From: Anthoceros angustus
Lineage: Eukaryota > Streptophyta > Anthocerotopsida > Anthocerotales > Anthocerotaceae
DNA length: 64,000 nt
Assembly: GCA_010909165.1 (NCBI GenBank)
Contig: MU008181.1
Coordinates: 682,001-746,000, forward strand
Direction: 5' to 3'
Shown: piece by piece, positions 1 through 12,109 of the stretch
Numbering within the stretch: position 1 is the stretch's first letter
Layout of the letters: every line of letters starts with the position of its first letter
Notes under the pieces: model-generated
Databases searched by the model: none
What the model saw: only the letters and a program-made list of their open reading frames with translations
Told to the model about the DNA's origin: nothing
Position numbers and translations under genes: made by a program

Positions 1-1153
1 CTCTATGTGCCCAGGCTAGTCTTACCAAAAACCTTTTGTTGATAAGCAAATTGGCCACTGTCAATTTGCTGCAATGTTCTCTTGATAGTGCTTTGCCGTT
101 GGGTGGATCTCAAGAGGTAGATCCCTGTGCTTACCAACATGTTGTAAGCAAATTAATTAATTCCCAATATTAGCCACAAACTCTACTTTCAATCCTCCCT
201 TTTAAGGTAGGCCCTTTTGCAGGGAAGGCCCTCTCATATCCCTGACCACGATATTCTTGGAACGATAGATAGCTTCAAGATAGGCGATCATCGCGAGGCT
301 AGTCTCCCTAGGCCTGGTGCCCTCCTATGGGGTGTTCCCCTTTGTCTCAGGGTAGATAGGATTTCCCATCTCTTTTTCTTCAATAAAGTCTCCAAGGTTT
401 TCTTCCAATCCTCCCATCGGATAAATATGCTGCGAACAAGCGCCCTTCATCATTAAAGACGTTTCGGGGATTCTTTAAGGCCATTTCTTACCACATTGCA
501 TTTCGATCTTGGAGACCTAAATATAAATATGGACAAGAGCTCACTGGGAATATGGGCAATGAAACACAAATTTGCTCCAGAATGGATCAGCCAGCCAGGC
601 ACCTCTGCGGAATCTTGAGAGGAGGATCGACAAAGTCTCAAGTCGGTCGGTGGACTTAGTAGACTTCTTTGCCATTTCAGTTCCGTGATCATCCGAAGCA
701 CACGCGCATGTACAGAATTAGACATGCACACGACTTTTGAATTGCGAGGGCATGGTTCACGAAGACCATGGGAATCACAGGTGCCATTTTTTTTCTCTGT
801 TACTGATCAAGTTTCATCATTCCAGTTAGGCTTCTCGGAGAAGAGTACTTCACTAACTTCTGATAAAATGCCGGAACACACTTCCGCTGGATCTTTGACT
901 GCCGGAGAGATCCTAGCACTTTTCTTGGACCTGCGTGGCACGTAGATACATGATATCAGAAGTTAAAAAGGGGAAATTTCTTGCATGAAGCAGATCGATG
1001 GGCACTCATGCAGCTTAAGATAAGACAAACAAAATTAACCAGCGTCTAACAATACTCAGAGTGAGACGTGGAACGTACAAGCTTGAACTCTTTTCTGCAC
1101 AAGTGCGATGTCAGCAGGTCCCGATTGCGCTTGTAACTCAGCTTTGAGTGGCT
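1..1153. other. Left-edge intergenic stretch, no gene recognised
   Basis: Only short unconvincing ORFs occur here (longest about 90 codons), with no recognisable domain and no consistent splice pattern. The part next to 1154 is presumably the 3' UTR and downstream flank of the minus-strand PHL-like gene. A decayed mobile-element fragment at about 200-650 cannot be excluded. Confidence 0.5.
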
Positions 1154-4100
1154 CTATTGAGACGGTTGTCCCATTTGCCCAGTTGACAAAGGTCTCCTTC
1201 CACGCCCCGCACCTGTCATCAAGCTGTTTGCCCGATTTGCGTTCTGCACGTCTATGGCAGAGCTTGTCAAACCTGTGACAGAAGTCAATGCCTGGGAATT
1301 CAACTGGGGGCTTTGTGGCCCACCTACGAAAGACCCCAATACGCCCACATTGAGCGAAGAATTCAGTGGCTGAGAGCCTAAGTGCTGCTGTGAGCTTAGC
1401 TGCTGAGGATTTGAACCTGAGTTGATTCCAAATGTCTGCCCTGAAACACCTGCCATTGTTGGATTATTTTTTGGGGAGGCAATCCCTGTACCAGCCGTTC
1501 GTTGCACGGGAACAATACCCCCCCGCCCTAAGGACTGGCCCATCATAGGCACTCCTGCTGCGCCTTGCAGCTGACTGGGCCCAACTAAGGGTGACATGGT
1601 ATCCAGAGGAGTTCTCGGAGGTTGCACAGCTCCTACGTTTCCTGTGCGGGCCCTTTGGGAAGCCATGATGCGATTCTTCGCCGCTGCCGAAAGAGTTTGA
1701 GGATTTGGAACTGCTCCTGGACGCAGCTGCTGGGCCATCAAGTTCCCAACAGCATTTGGGCCAAGAGAGCTCATGCCCAAATTTGTGAGTCCAGACAAGC
1801 CCATGATTGACCCTGTCATAGGATTCATTGATGTCATGCCTGACATACCATTCATGCCACTCAGACCTACTAGATTTCCCATTCCAGCAGGTGCACCACC
1901 ACTCATGCTAGCCATCCCATTCATTGCACCCATTCCCATAGCACCAGAGAAGAGAGCATGTTTTCTCTGCTGCAGCATTTGCGCCTGTTGATGCTGTTGT
2001 TGCTGCTGCTGCTGATGTTTCTGCTGTTGTTGGTGTTGGTGTTGCTGATGTTGTTGTTGCTGCTGTAAAAACTGGTATTGCTGCAGGTGGGCAGCAGAAT
2101 GTCCAACTAAGGAACTATTCAGCTGCTGTTGATTGTGGGTCTGTCCAGCCATCTGGGCCGCCAACTGGTTTGCTGACATTGGAACTGGAGACCTTTGCAG
2201 CTGCTGCGGTTGCACTAGAGAGTGGTGCTGTTGTACCAGTTGAGAGGTCCCATCTAGCTGCAGCGGCTTTTGTACTGCAACTGCACTCCCACCCAAGTGG
2301 TTTCCAAGCAATTGTCGGTTTGCAGCGCCACCTGGAGGTGGCATGCGTGCAAATGAGCCAGGAGAGGATGGCTGCATGTTGCAACCCATCCCAGCCATCC
2401 CTGGTGTCGGTCTAGGAGAACTAACAGGCCCCGCAAAACTCCCCAAAGCTGTTGCACCAGCTGGCATTGGACGGGCATTAGATGCCACATTTCTGGGCGC
2501 CACGTAAATTTCATCCTCGACCAGTTCATATCCATCTTTTGTAACCTGCAAACGAAGGTAACAATCAAGTATAGCTGAGCTCATCCAACCATAACATATA
2601 TTGCACAGTATCAAGCAGCACTATCCAACATTTGTGACCAGATTCCTCGCTCAGCCTACCAGACTTGTGTACTGAGAGGCAATAAGATCTGCCTTATGTA
2701 GGGAATATACACCAAGGAAGACCTGCTTCGTAAACCCCTGCACATTATGCAGCATAGATCCAGTCTAAGATTAACATGAGCTCACCAAATGCAATCAGTG
2801 GCAGACAAACCGTCCCAACATGAAAGGAAAGAAATTCAAGAACATTGAACAATCATCCACATAGATAAGTCGTAAAATGACTTACTATAGTTGATGCTGC
2901 AGAGAAACCCTGGTGCTGGGCACTGAGATTCTGAGATTCTTCATCATGTTCATCCCCAAATTGGATTGATACCTCTACCATGAGATCTTTGCTTCGCCCA
3001 CTCATAAGTAACCTTATCCGAGAGTAATGGACAGATGGAGAATGACCTGCATCAAGCATTGCCATTAGCCAAACCCGTAGCAGCAAACAAAATATGAACA
3101 TCACAAGCATGTCAAGCGCAAAATCCGTTGCTGTAGTTTGAGCATTTACCTGGAAAGACAGATTCCATCCGCCGAAACACCATCATGCGGTTCTTTCTTG
3201 AATTTACTGAGCCACCAACTAAAGATGTGGCCATTCTCCGGGATCCAGGCAGTTCCTTGGGTTCATCAGGTGCATCTGCCAGAGCAACCAGCAATGAATG
3301 CCAAGATGGTATTGCATGGTTGATTGGAAACACCTCCTCCGCCTTTTTCTTCTTAGTATGCAGATTGTGGCTGGAAACATCACAAAGAATGGGTCCGCAA
3401 AGTTACAAACAAGATTGAGATGGACTAGCTAAAGGAATTGCTAGTAACTAATGACCAAAACTGCATTACCATCCACTGTACATTTCCACACACAACATAA
3501 AAATAGCTCCCATAAGTCTACAACAAATAAACTACAAGCAAGAGATCCAACAGACCAAGGCGTCCCATTCCTATCTATCCTGAACCTCTGAAGCTGTACA
3601 TCTTGGCTTGTGTAGACCCAACAAAAACATGCAAATCAAGCAGGGTAAGTGAGCAGACCTTCGAATAGCTGCGAGCAAGGCAAGAGTAGAAACACTACTC
3701 CTTGTCCACTGTCCAGAGGCAGACTGCTCCAGAGGCCCAGCTGCAGGAGAGGGACTACCAGGATTTTTTGGTGAGCCCACTGGAGATGCATTCCCTGAAT
3801 TTGATACAGAAGGTTTTGCACCAGAACCCATTCTTGCTCTGACAGCCTGTTGCATATTTGGAGAGTGAGATGCCTGCTCCAGGCTGCCCACCCCCAACAG
3901 ATTTGAGGAAGACGCATCCACAAATGGCTTCTCTGCAATCTGGCTGATACTACCAGATGAAGACACCTGTGGCCCCAGAATGGGGTTGGAATTAAGCATC
4001 AATGGAGAAGCTGCAGGATTCAAAGTCTGGGCGGGTGGTACGTGACCAACACCAGGCATTACAGCTCGTGCATCTGATTTCTGACCCCACTTCAACGCGC

Positions 4101-6305
4101 CTGGCTGGTGCCTTGTGTGATAATCATCAAAATTTGCACTATCCTCATTCATCAGCACAGTCTCTGACTTCACGTCTGATCTTTCAGGCTTCACGTCAAC
4201 CTGCTGTGAGGGAGATACAAACTGCTGCGACTGTCCAGCCTGCGACAGGGAACCTTTCATCACCTGCTGTTTCACTCTTTGATCTGCCTCTGCTTGTCGC
4301 TTCAGATTTTCAAGGTACTCCAATTGTGACACTGCTGCGTGCTGTTCCTCACCCTCACCAGTGTCTAGCTTCTCCGAGTACTCTTCCATTACTCCAGCAC
4401 AGTCTGTGGGTTCCTGCTTTGCATCCAGACACACCTTTAGATCTGACTGGTTACTTAGATATCCATCATGCATAGACACTTCCTCTTGCTTCACGTATTG
4501 TGAGTTTATAGTAGCAATTCTCTGAGGGACACCGGAATGAAGTTTCTCAGTTGTTAGCTGCTGGTAAGACTGATGCTTCTCATTCCCCTGTGGATCCTTG
4601 GAATGCTTCCCTTCAGCTTTTTGGTGCGCTTTGTTTGGCTGCTGCACCTTCTCGCCCTTCACTGGTTCATGCTTCATCCGCTTTGGTTCAGACCTTACCC
4701 CCAAAGCATCCCTGCTCTCTCTTTTACCCAGCAGAGATGCACTACGAACTAATCCATTGGTGTCAAGTCCAGCATCTCCAAGTGCTAATCCGCTGGTGTC
4801 AAGGCCCGAATTGCCTGCTGTCACAGGTGTAGAGGGGGTGCTCAAACTTGGTGAACCAGACAGTTGCCTAAGTGGCGTAGGAGGTACCATTGCACTATGC
4901 ATTCCTTCAGGAACAGAAATCCCTGTTTCCTGGAATGTCCTGTGCCCGGACACTCCAGCTTGTTCTTGGTCAGGAGCTGGTGGCCATCCAGCAGCTGGTG
5001 TAAAACCTGGGCCTTCGTTTCCAGGTCTTCCTTTACCTGTGCCCGCAGCAGGTTGAGTAGCATTCCATGATCCAGAACCCACATTTTCTGAACTCTTATT
5101 CTCCTGCCGAAGAGTAGCACTTAACCCTCTGCCTGTGTCCATGTCTGAATGTATTACTGACTTGGATCCAACATAATCAGCAGACTGCATGGCAAATTTT
5201 CTGGAAGCTGCTCGTAGACGTCTGCTTGCGACTGCAGCAAAATGAGTTCTGTACCGCCTAGTTGCTCGGCAGCCAGAGTTGAGTTTCCACTGGAGTGGTT
5301 CCCACCAACGAAATTTCGTTAGCATGCTCTCCACTAAATGCATCACTTTGCAGGACATCGACCATGAGGACACAAAGTTCTCGAACCTTATCATGGAAGG
5401 TAATGTGAGCCTCTTTTGCTACAGCAGGTGAAGGATGAAGATCGAGGGAAGGACGCACTGCCTTCAATATCCTTGACTCCAGTTCCTGCCAAGCGTAGCA
5501 GTTCATGAGCCAGCTGCCGTACATACACTATGAGAAGATGCAGTGGACAAGACATCCGGTAGCATCGCTTCCACATAAACAGTGAAAGTAGAAGGAGAAC
5601 CAACCAACATATCCGAATAAGACCAACTTCCATCTGCCATACTAGTGACGTCTTTCACGAGATTCTCCATTCCTGGCCGAAGAACAACTACTTCCAGTTT
5701 GGGAGCCCATCCTCTCATCCCGTTCGATCGCATAGTTTCCGAGTACTCACAATCCCTGTAGTCCCGTATCTGTACTCGAGAAAAAATCCACCAATTCTCA
5801 AGGCCAGGTTGTAAACAAAAACTCATCACAACAAATTGCAGGAGATATCCAAGGAGAGACAGGCAACCGCCAGCACCAACCTCGCACGCAACACAACCGT
5901 TGACAAAAGTACAAGGAATCTCATCCAGAAGATCCACAGGAAGCCAACCCCCGTCTATAGCCTGCACGAAACCAGGACGCTTAGCTTCGCCAACCATTGT
6001 CGACTGTTAGCACAGAAGCATCGAGGACAATTACCCTGAGAAAACCTTCGCTACTTCGGTCGTAAGGATACAGACAGTCCATCACCTCATCAGCCAGCGG
6101 AGGAGGCTGCCCCTTCTGACGTACAAAATAGAAATCAGTCAAGCGCATCCTCACAATCAAACACGGAGCTAGAAAGCTGCAGTATGGACTGAACAATTCT
6201 TCCGAAACCAGCAAACAAAATCCCCGGTACCTGCGCGGGTCTGTCTATTCCGAAACCGTCTACGAAAAGATTAAGCGCAAAACTGGCCTCCATGGCCACC
6301 CCCAT
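1154..6305 (-). CDS. PHL-like transcriptional coactivator with Spt20 domain and poly-Q tail
   Basis: This is a homologue of Arabidopsis PHYTOCHROME-DEPENDENT LATE-FLOWERING, a nuclear Spt20-domain protein that works in photoperiodic flowering with phyB and CO; that role is known for the family, not shown here. The gene is multi-exon. Exon 1 (6305-6231) encodes 25 residues containing SFALNLFVDGFGID, the Spt20 opening. Exon 2 (6115-6035) carries CLYPYDRSSEGFLR, exon 3 (5961-5881) carries LPVDLLDEIPCTFVNG, exon 4 (about 5769-5605) carries MENLVKDVTSMADGSWSYSD, and the exon from 5485 carries LESRILKAVRP. A long middle exon (about 5330-3660) is low-complexity and Ser/Pro/Gln-rich. Then come a conserved RRMATSLVGGSVNSRK segment near 3200, DLIASQYTSLV near 2680, and a Gln/Met/Gly-rich C-terminal exon (about 2545-1154) with a long Q/H run. 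The basic N-terminal extension I recall from seed-plant PHL is absent before exon 1; an upstream coding exon is possible. Some middle splice sites are not resolved. Confidence 0.9.
1985..2075. repeat. CAG/CTG-type triplet tract encoding poly-Gln/His
   Basis: An imperfect trinucleotide tract (gctgttgttg on the plus strand) inside the terminal PHL exon encodes alternating Gln and His runs. Homologues also have Gln-rich C-termini, so the composition is expected, but this tract is a likely length-polymorphic microsatellite. Confidence 0.8.
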
Positions 6306-7307
6306 CGTCCTGGAGGCTCCAAGGACTGCTCTCAGAGCAGGCCGTCACGGGGCCAAATGACCCAAGTCCCAACACTAATCAGCTGGCAAAGTTGTGAACA
6401 AAACAGCCTTAGCTAAGCTTAAAACTAGTCTAGCGGTTTCATGTCGTTACTCCTACTCCTACACTCCACTCCGCAAGAGAAGCACGCATCATACGATCAC
6501 ATTTGCGTATTCGGTGTGGAATCGGGAGCCGTGGAAGACACCTGGTCTTAGAAGAATAGTAAGTGTTATGTGAATTTCAGTTTAACTATGTATGCTCATG
6601 GTGTTTGGACAACGATAGCAGCGTGAGCATGGCGGCCTTCGGTGGCAGCCGTGGGCTGCAGCCCATACCACCAGAGAAAGGTGTCTTTCCGCTCGATCAC
6701 CTGCAGGAGTGCAAGCCTGTGAGTGATCAGATGTTACGCTAAGTGTGTGCTGTCGTGGTGTGGGATTTGCTGGCCGCTGAGTATTGATCAAGGACATGGC
6801 ACCTTGTCCAGGTGATGACGGACTACATGGATTGCTTGAAGGAAAACAAGTATGATTCTGCCAGATGCAGAAATTTGTCCAAAAAATATCTGGAATGTCG
6901 AATGGCAAGGTGAGCCTGCTGCCAGGGTTGATTGTATGCTTGGCAACGCTGGCCTTGAGCACGGAGCTTGAATCTCCGCGTGATTGTTTAATTTGCTGCA
7001 GAGATTTGATGAGAAAGCAAGACCTGTCGGAGCTAGGGTTTAAGAAGGATGAGGAGGGCCGGGAGACCCAAGACGAAGGCCTCACCACCCAGCCTTCGCT
7101 GAACAAAGTTCGGCAAGGGTTTATCTCAGGCCTTCCCACCAAGCCTGCGACCTAGGGCCAACGCCCCCGTAATATGTTATATTGTCCTGAACTACTAAGT
7201 GTAGAAACCAGCTCGCTTATATTGTGTACGAGCGGTTTCTCTTCTTCCTGAACGCTTTCCAGCTGTAGTTTTGTTGATCTCGCAAGCTGCTGTTGCCGCA
7301 CACAAAC
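6306..7307. promoter_or_regulatory. Divergent spacer between PHL-like and NRPB6 genes
   Basis: About 1 kb separates the two start codons, which point away from each other, so both promoters and 5' UTRs must lie here. I see no clear TATA box close to either start. ORFs of up to 186 codons in this spacer have no recognisable content. Confidence 0.45.
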
Positions 7308-8130
7308 ATGGCGGATGATGGAGATTTCAACGATTTCGATGGCGGGGACGTTGGTTACGAGGATGAACCGATGGAGCCGGAGGAGGAGGTGTGAATGCTT
7401 TCTTCCCAGTGGCACCTTGGAGGGCCGTAAAACTTGATGTTCGTGACTGCTTCTTCTGGTAAGACTCAACACCTGCTTTGCAGGATGCCGAGGAGGCGGC
7501 GGAGTCGGAAAACGGGGATGCACAGGATGCTTTTGCCAACAACATCGATGTCAGAGAGGAGGAGCCAGAGCCTGCGACTGATCAGCCAAGAAAGACCACC
7601 AAGTTCATGACGAAGTATGAGCGGGCACGGGTCCTGGGAACAAGGGCTTTGCAGATAAGGTTAGCAGCTCAGACGTGGGCCAGTCTCTCTCGGGTGCCTT
7701 GCAGTAATTGGCTGTGATTCTTGTGTTTGCGTGTCTCAACTTCTTGCTGCCTTTGTGACAGCATGAATGCACCGGTGATGGTCGAGCTGGAGGGAGAGAC
7801 GGATCCTTTGGAGGTGAGATAGTGTTTACTGTTTCGCTCCCCTAATCCAGGTGTCATGTCGGCTCTGCCCAGAACTAGGTGACCAGTTCGATGTTGTGTC
7901 CATTTCTAGATTGCCATGAAGGAGCTACGTGACCGCAAGATTCCTTTCACCATACGGCGGTACCTGCCTGACGGAAGGTAAGGAGAACTTCTAACCAAAA
8001 TGAGTGGTTAGGTTGTCGGTTTCTGCCTTACAAGTCCAGACCTCACTGGCGCTTTTGATGCAGTTACGAGGACTGGGGTGTGGATGAGCTTATCGTGGAG
8101 GACTCATGGAGGCGACAGGTTTCTAGCTAG
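7308..8130 (+). CDS. NRPB6: DNA-directed RNA polymerases I, II and III subunit RPABC2 (RPB6)
   Basis: RPB6 is a small shared subunit of the nuclear RNA polymerases, the eukaryotic counterpart of bacterial omega, and helps to hold the clamp and assemble the enzyme. Five exons read through cleanly at about 7308-7388, 7484-7659, 7762-7813, 7910-7977 and 8064-8130, giving about 147 residues, the usual length. The N-terminus is acidic ([14 protein letters not shown]...). The conserved core follows with [21 protein letters not shown], then [34 protein letters not shown] and the C-terminal [15 protein letters not shown]. Introns are short (about 90-105 bp) with GT-AG ends. The start is the only ATG that precedes the acidic tail. 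Confidence 0.97.
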
Positions 8131-8480
8131 AAGACCTATGAGGAGTCCAGTCCCGAATTTTGCAACGTTTCTCAAGCACAGGCTTTCCCTTTGCCTGCGT
8201 CGGCACTCGTTGTCCTGCTTCAGCACTCTTTGTCCATAGGTACAGTCGGTCAGATCAGCTAATCTGGCTCTTCTTTACAGTGGGATTAACTTTTTTTTGG
8301 GGGATCCAAGGCTGTTATGGCTAGCCCCTGGCGGCAACTCGAAATTGTCTTTAGGTTTTGACAGCTGAATGTGGGATTGAGCGGCTAACTAAGCTTGGAG
8401 CAACATGCCACACGCTTGATCGATGTTGCGTCTGCTCATAGTGTCACCAGAAAGAGAGCTCGGCTGCTCGGAGTGCTTGC

Positions 8481-8946
8481 CTAGTAGTATGTCTGGAACT
8501 GCTGCTTTCTCTCCCTCCCGCCTGCTAGTTTGAGAGGGATTGGTTTTACATCATAGACCACAAGCTGCCCCCTGTATCGATTGGCTGGCTTGGCAGCCTT
8601 GGGAACCCCACGAGATCCATTGCTCTCCTCAAACGCCTTGATATCAGCAAGAAAAGCTTGTAGCTCGGGATCTTCGGGCCGAAATAACTTCTCGAGAAAG
8701 ATAAGGGACTCCGTCAGCCGGTCTCCCACACGCATATCTAGCTGCAAGGCTTTGGTGCTTGGCGGAAAGGAGGCAACGAGGAGTAGAGGTGGTTGGAGAG
8801 GAGGAGGAGGTTAACCAAGGGCCTGTCACGGGAAAGGGAACAAATGTTGTGCGACAGGATTGGTTGCCTCCGTTGCCGCTGCGCAGCAGCATGTTCCGCA
8901 GCATAACCTGGCTGGCTCGCTTCTCATGTTTGTGAAACTTTGGCAT
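8481..8946 (-). CDS. Possible two-exon gene of unknown function (about 99 aa)
   Basis: I do not recognise this protein. A candidate exon at 8741-8481 encodes 86 residues beginning LDMRVGDRLTESLIFLEKLF, ending in a basic and aromatic tail before a stop. It is preceded by a pyrimidine-rich stretch and a CAG acceptor. A candidate first exon at 8946-8908 (MPKFHKHEKRASQ) ends at CAG/GTTATG and joins in phase 0. Further upstream, about 9150-9040, another minus-strand open stretch (DLALEAVYNVAFLNAKVELG) looks protein-like and may be an earlier exon. No signal peptide, membrane segment or known motif is visible. It could be a real small gene, the end of a larger gene, or a fragment. Confidence 0.3.
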
Positions 8947-11650
8947 GCCCTCGTCGGGCAGCACCAGCGGCGGGATGGCATCCTCAGGCGGGATGACATC
9001 CTCAGGCAGCACCAGCGTTGCTCAGAATCCAGGCTCCACGGTCACGAAATCATCGTGGTCTGCGGATCCCAGCTCCACCTTCGCATTCAGGAACGCCACG
9101 TTGTAGACTGCCTCGAGGGCCAAGTCCGCGTCCTGGTGACCATTACGCTCGTCATCGCTCCCGGCTCGAAAAGGAAACTGTCCTGCATGTCGAGCCGGCG
9201 AGATCATTTAAACCTATGTCCGGACGGATGGTAGGAAAGCGGGAGGATGAAGAATACGCGCGACAGGATGAAGATGACCCGGGAGGATATTGAAGCGGCA
9301 GGAAGAAGGTGACGGGGAAAGAATTTTGAAGCGGCAGGATGAAGATGAGCAATGTGTCAGACCTTAGGAAAATTGCAAGCTTGCAACCATCGCTTAGATC
9401 ACTCAGTGCATTGCCGCAAGTCGGAGATTGTAGCAAGGTGAAGTTTCAAGGCAAGACAAGATATCGGGGCCATGAAGTCGCTCAGTTTTCGAGCTTCGGT
9501 GAGCTGATCTTTCGTATTCATGGCAGGCAGCGGTGAGGCCACTATCCCTTCAAGTATCTGCATGCACCAGCTGTAGATTTTATAGCTAGCTAGCTACCTG
9601 ACAGAGGCTCCAGGGTTCAATGAACTGCATTTCCGATGAGATCTGTACCAGGAGTGGACCCAGACCCGCCTAGCCATTCTTCTTCTTCTTTTTCTAGCAA
9701 TTGGGTGTTATGACTTGTCGTGATTTCTATGCAGTGCTTAGCCGCAGGAAATTGCTGCAAATAACGAAGGGTTTCTGGGACAAGACAGTTCGAACAGCTC
9801 ATTCGTCAGGGGCAGCTAGCTGGCAGACTTGTTTTCCTTTGGACGAGCAATCCATGTAGTCGGACTCGACCTCACCTGGACAAGGGCATGAAACCTACTT
9901 GATCATACTTGGGGCTGGCGCAGGCGGCGAGCAGATGCCATACAACAGATCCCATAGGGCACTAACATCTGACGGCTCCGCACACTGCGGAGAAGAGGGC
10001 ATGATTTATAATAGGTGACCCCACAGGGCCATGGAGATGGCAATGGATGGCGCATGTGTATTGATCCGTCTCAAGGAAGCTAGACTTTGGAAGGCAATGG
10101 ATGGCACGCCATCTGAGTATTGATCCGTCTCAAGGAAGTTAGACTGTGCAGTTCCAATGAACCCAAGTCTGAATGTCACTCCTTGAAGGGAGGATAGGCC
10201 TTTCATTATTGTCCATGTGAATGTGAGCAATTAGATCGTTGTAATGACTTTTACATCCTATTATAAACATGATATTTCCTACAATCTAAGCTCTAATCTA
10301 ATCTTGTTCCATCTCTATAGCAGGATTTTATTTTATTATTCATGATGTTGTACTGAGTATTGCTTTATTTTGTTATTCATGACAATATAATGAGCATTGC
10401 TACGCAGCTCATCTCGCATTAGTTCATATTGTTGTTAGGTTAAACAACTCTGCATAGGATTGACCATCTAGTTAACTAGTTGGCAAACAAAATTATATGT
10501 CATATGGATACTAATCATTGATATATCTATATATATACACACACACACACCTACATGAAACAAAAATTGAGTCTTATTCACTTAGTAACACAAGCATCTG
10601 GTTTAAACTTTGAGTCTTGATAACAACCCCTCCAGTCTTGATAACAACCCCTCTAGATAAATCAAGATGTTTTATGTATATCAAAATAAAATGTTTCTTA
10701 ATGGTTGATTGCTTCATGTGTTAGCAGCTTCTTGTTTGGAGTCTATAGTCTTTTGTTGGTGCTACTTCCATGCTATATGTTTCTTGTGATAATTTTCTTT
10801 GTATTTCATTGGGCCTTATTAGTGCCTTGTCTCTTGCACTAATCTGGGGCACACCTTTGCAAATTCAATTTACTTATAATTTCTTGTAATTAACCAAAAA
10901 TAATACATCATGGATGACTTGTTAGTTGTTGTAGTTGGAGGATTTAACGAAATAATTTAATACCTACTCACCTTGATCTCATTAAGTCTCATTACAAATC
11001 AAACCCAGTTTAGAAAAACCTCCCACTCATTTGAACTTAAAAAAAAAAAACATACCTAGACTTCACAAAATGGGAAAAAATGGCTTTCAAGCTAAACTAG
11101 CTTCATAATACTCAAGCCTGAAAATCAAGAAACAATTTAACTTGAGACCTTTTCTCTGCAAGAGAATGCATCTATGGGTTAGAGCACATAGATCCTCAAC
11201 ATACATCACTCCTCAAGAGCAACATAGAGTGGACTTATCCAAATCTTAGATTGTAAAACGTATAGTAGTAAAGTCAATCTATGAAGTAGATATGTTTATC
11301 CTTTTTAACCTTCATCTAAAAGGTCAATCTATGTACATGCTTCTTTAGTTTTCAACCTCCTCTTCTATAATGATAGGTCTTCTCTTTCCAATTAAGTTAA
11401 CTATCAAACCTTGACCAGTCAATTTTATATACTCGAGAACTGGAGGCTCTTTATGGTCTTGATAACAACAAGCTAGCTAATCTACAAGTATGCTCTAGTG
11501 AGGATACTACACATCATGATGACAAAAATATACACACATAACAGTAAATTGATTGAGATAAAGAAACTTCTATCATTGATGCTAAATGCATGTCTACATT
11601 AATGACGTGAATCTGCTACAAGATTATTTATGAAAATAAAACTATGAGGA
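8947..11650. other. Gene-poor stretch, increasingly AT-rich; short tandem repeats
   Basis: Beyond possible upstream exons of the preceding candidate, I see no gene. A 54-55 bp sequence containing attgatccgtctcaagg is tandemly doubled at about 10041-10150. A 21 bp unit (cttgataacaacccctcca...) is doubled near 10614-10656, and a TA/CA microsatellite lies at about 10530-10550. From about 10230 to 11650 the DNA is AT-rich without long ORFs. Confidence 0.6.
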
Positions 11651-12097
11651 CTAAGCACTTGTAAATTTTGTGACAGCTTTAGTTCCTTCGGATATGGCAT
11701 GCTTTGCAAGCTCTCCCGGAAGAGTGAGCCTTACAGCTGTTTGGATTTCACGAGAGGTTATGGTTGGCTTTTTGTTATACCGCGCTAACCGTGAAGCTTC
11801 CAATGCTAATTTATCAAAAGTGTCGCACATGAAACTATTAAGAATGTCCATAGCTCTACTGGAGATGCCCGTATTTGGATGCACTTGTTTGAGGACTTTG
11901 TAGATATAAATTTTATAAGTGTCTAAGCTTTTCTTTGACTTCCTTTTCTTTATGCCTTCGGTAGAGGGAGGTGGTCTCAATCTTTTCTTAATAGCCTTTC
12001 GATGCTCACTTCCCGTAGCATGAGGTTCAGGCGTTTTGTCTAAAGATGTCGTGACACCATGTTGTTCTACATCCTCGGCACCATCCAGAGCAGACAT
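11651..12097 (-). CDS. Divergent histone H2B, single exon
   Basis: H2B pairs with H2A in the nucleosome. The histone fold is complete: [23 protein letters not shown] (alpha 1), a changed alpha 2, then [45 protein letters not shown]. The C-terminal AVTKFTS, site of the ubiquitylated lysine in H2B, is kept. Differences from canonical plant H2B are concentrated in alpha 2 ([21 protein letters not shown], including a cysteine) and in the tail, which opens with an acidic [12 protein letters not shown] instead of an Ala/Lys-rich start and has only one basic cluster ([20 protein letters not shown]). I prefer the Met at 12097; an in-frame Met at 12109 would add four residues. No intron. A gamete- or stage-specific variant is possible but not shown. 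Confidence 0.93.
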   Translation of the reverse strand: MSALDGAEDVEQHGVTTSLDKTPEPHATGSEHRKAIKKRLRPPPSTEGIKKRKSKKSLDTYKIYIYKVLKQVHPNTGISSRAMDILNSFMCDTFDKLALEASRLARYNKKPTITSREIQTAVRLTLPGELAKHAISEGTKAVTKFTSA

Positions 12098-12109
12098 ATT
12101 AAATCTCAA

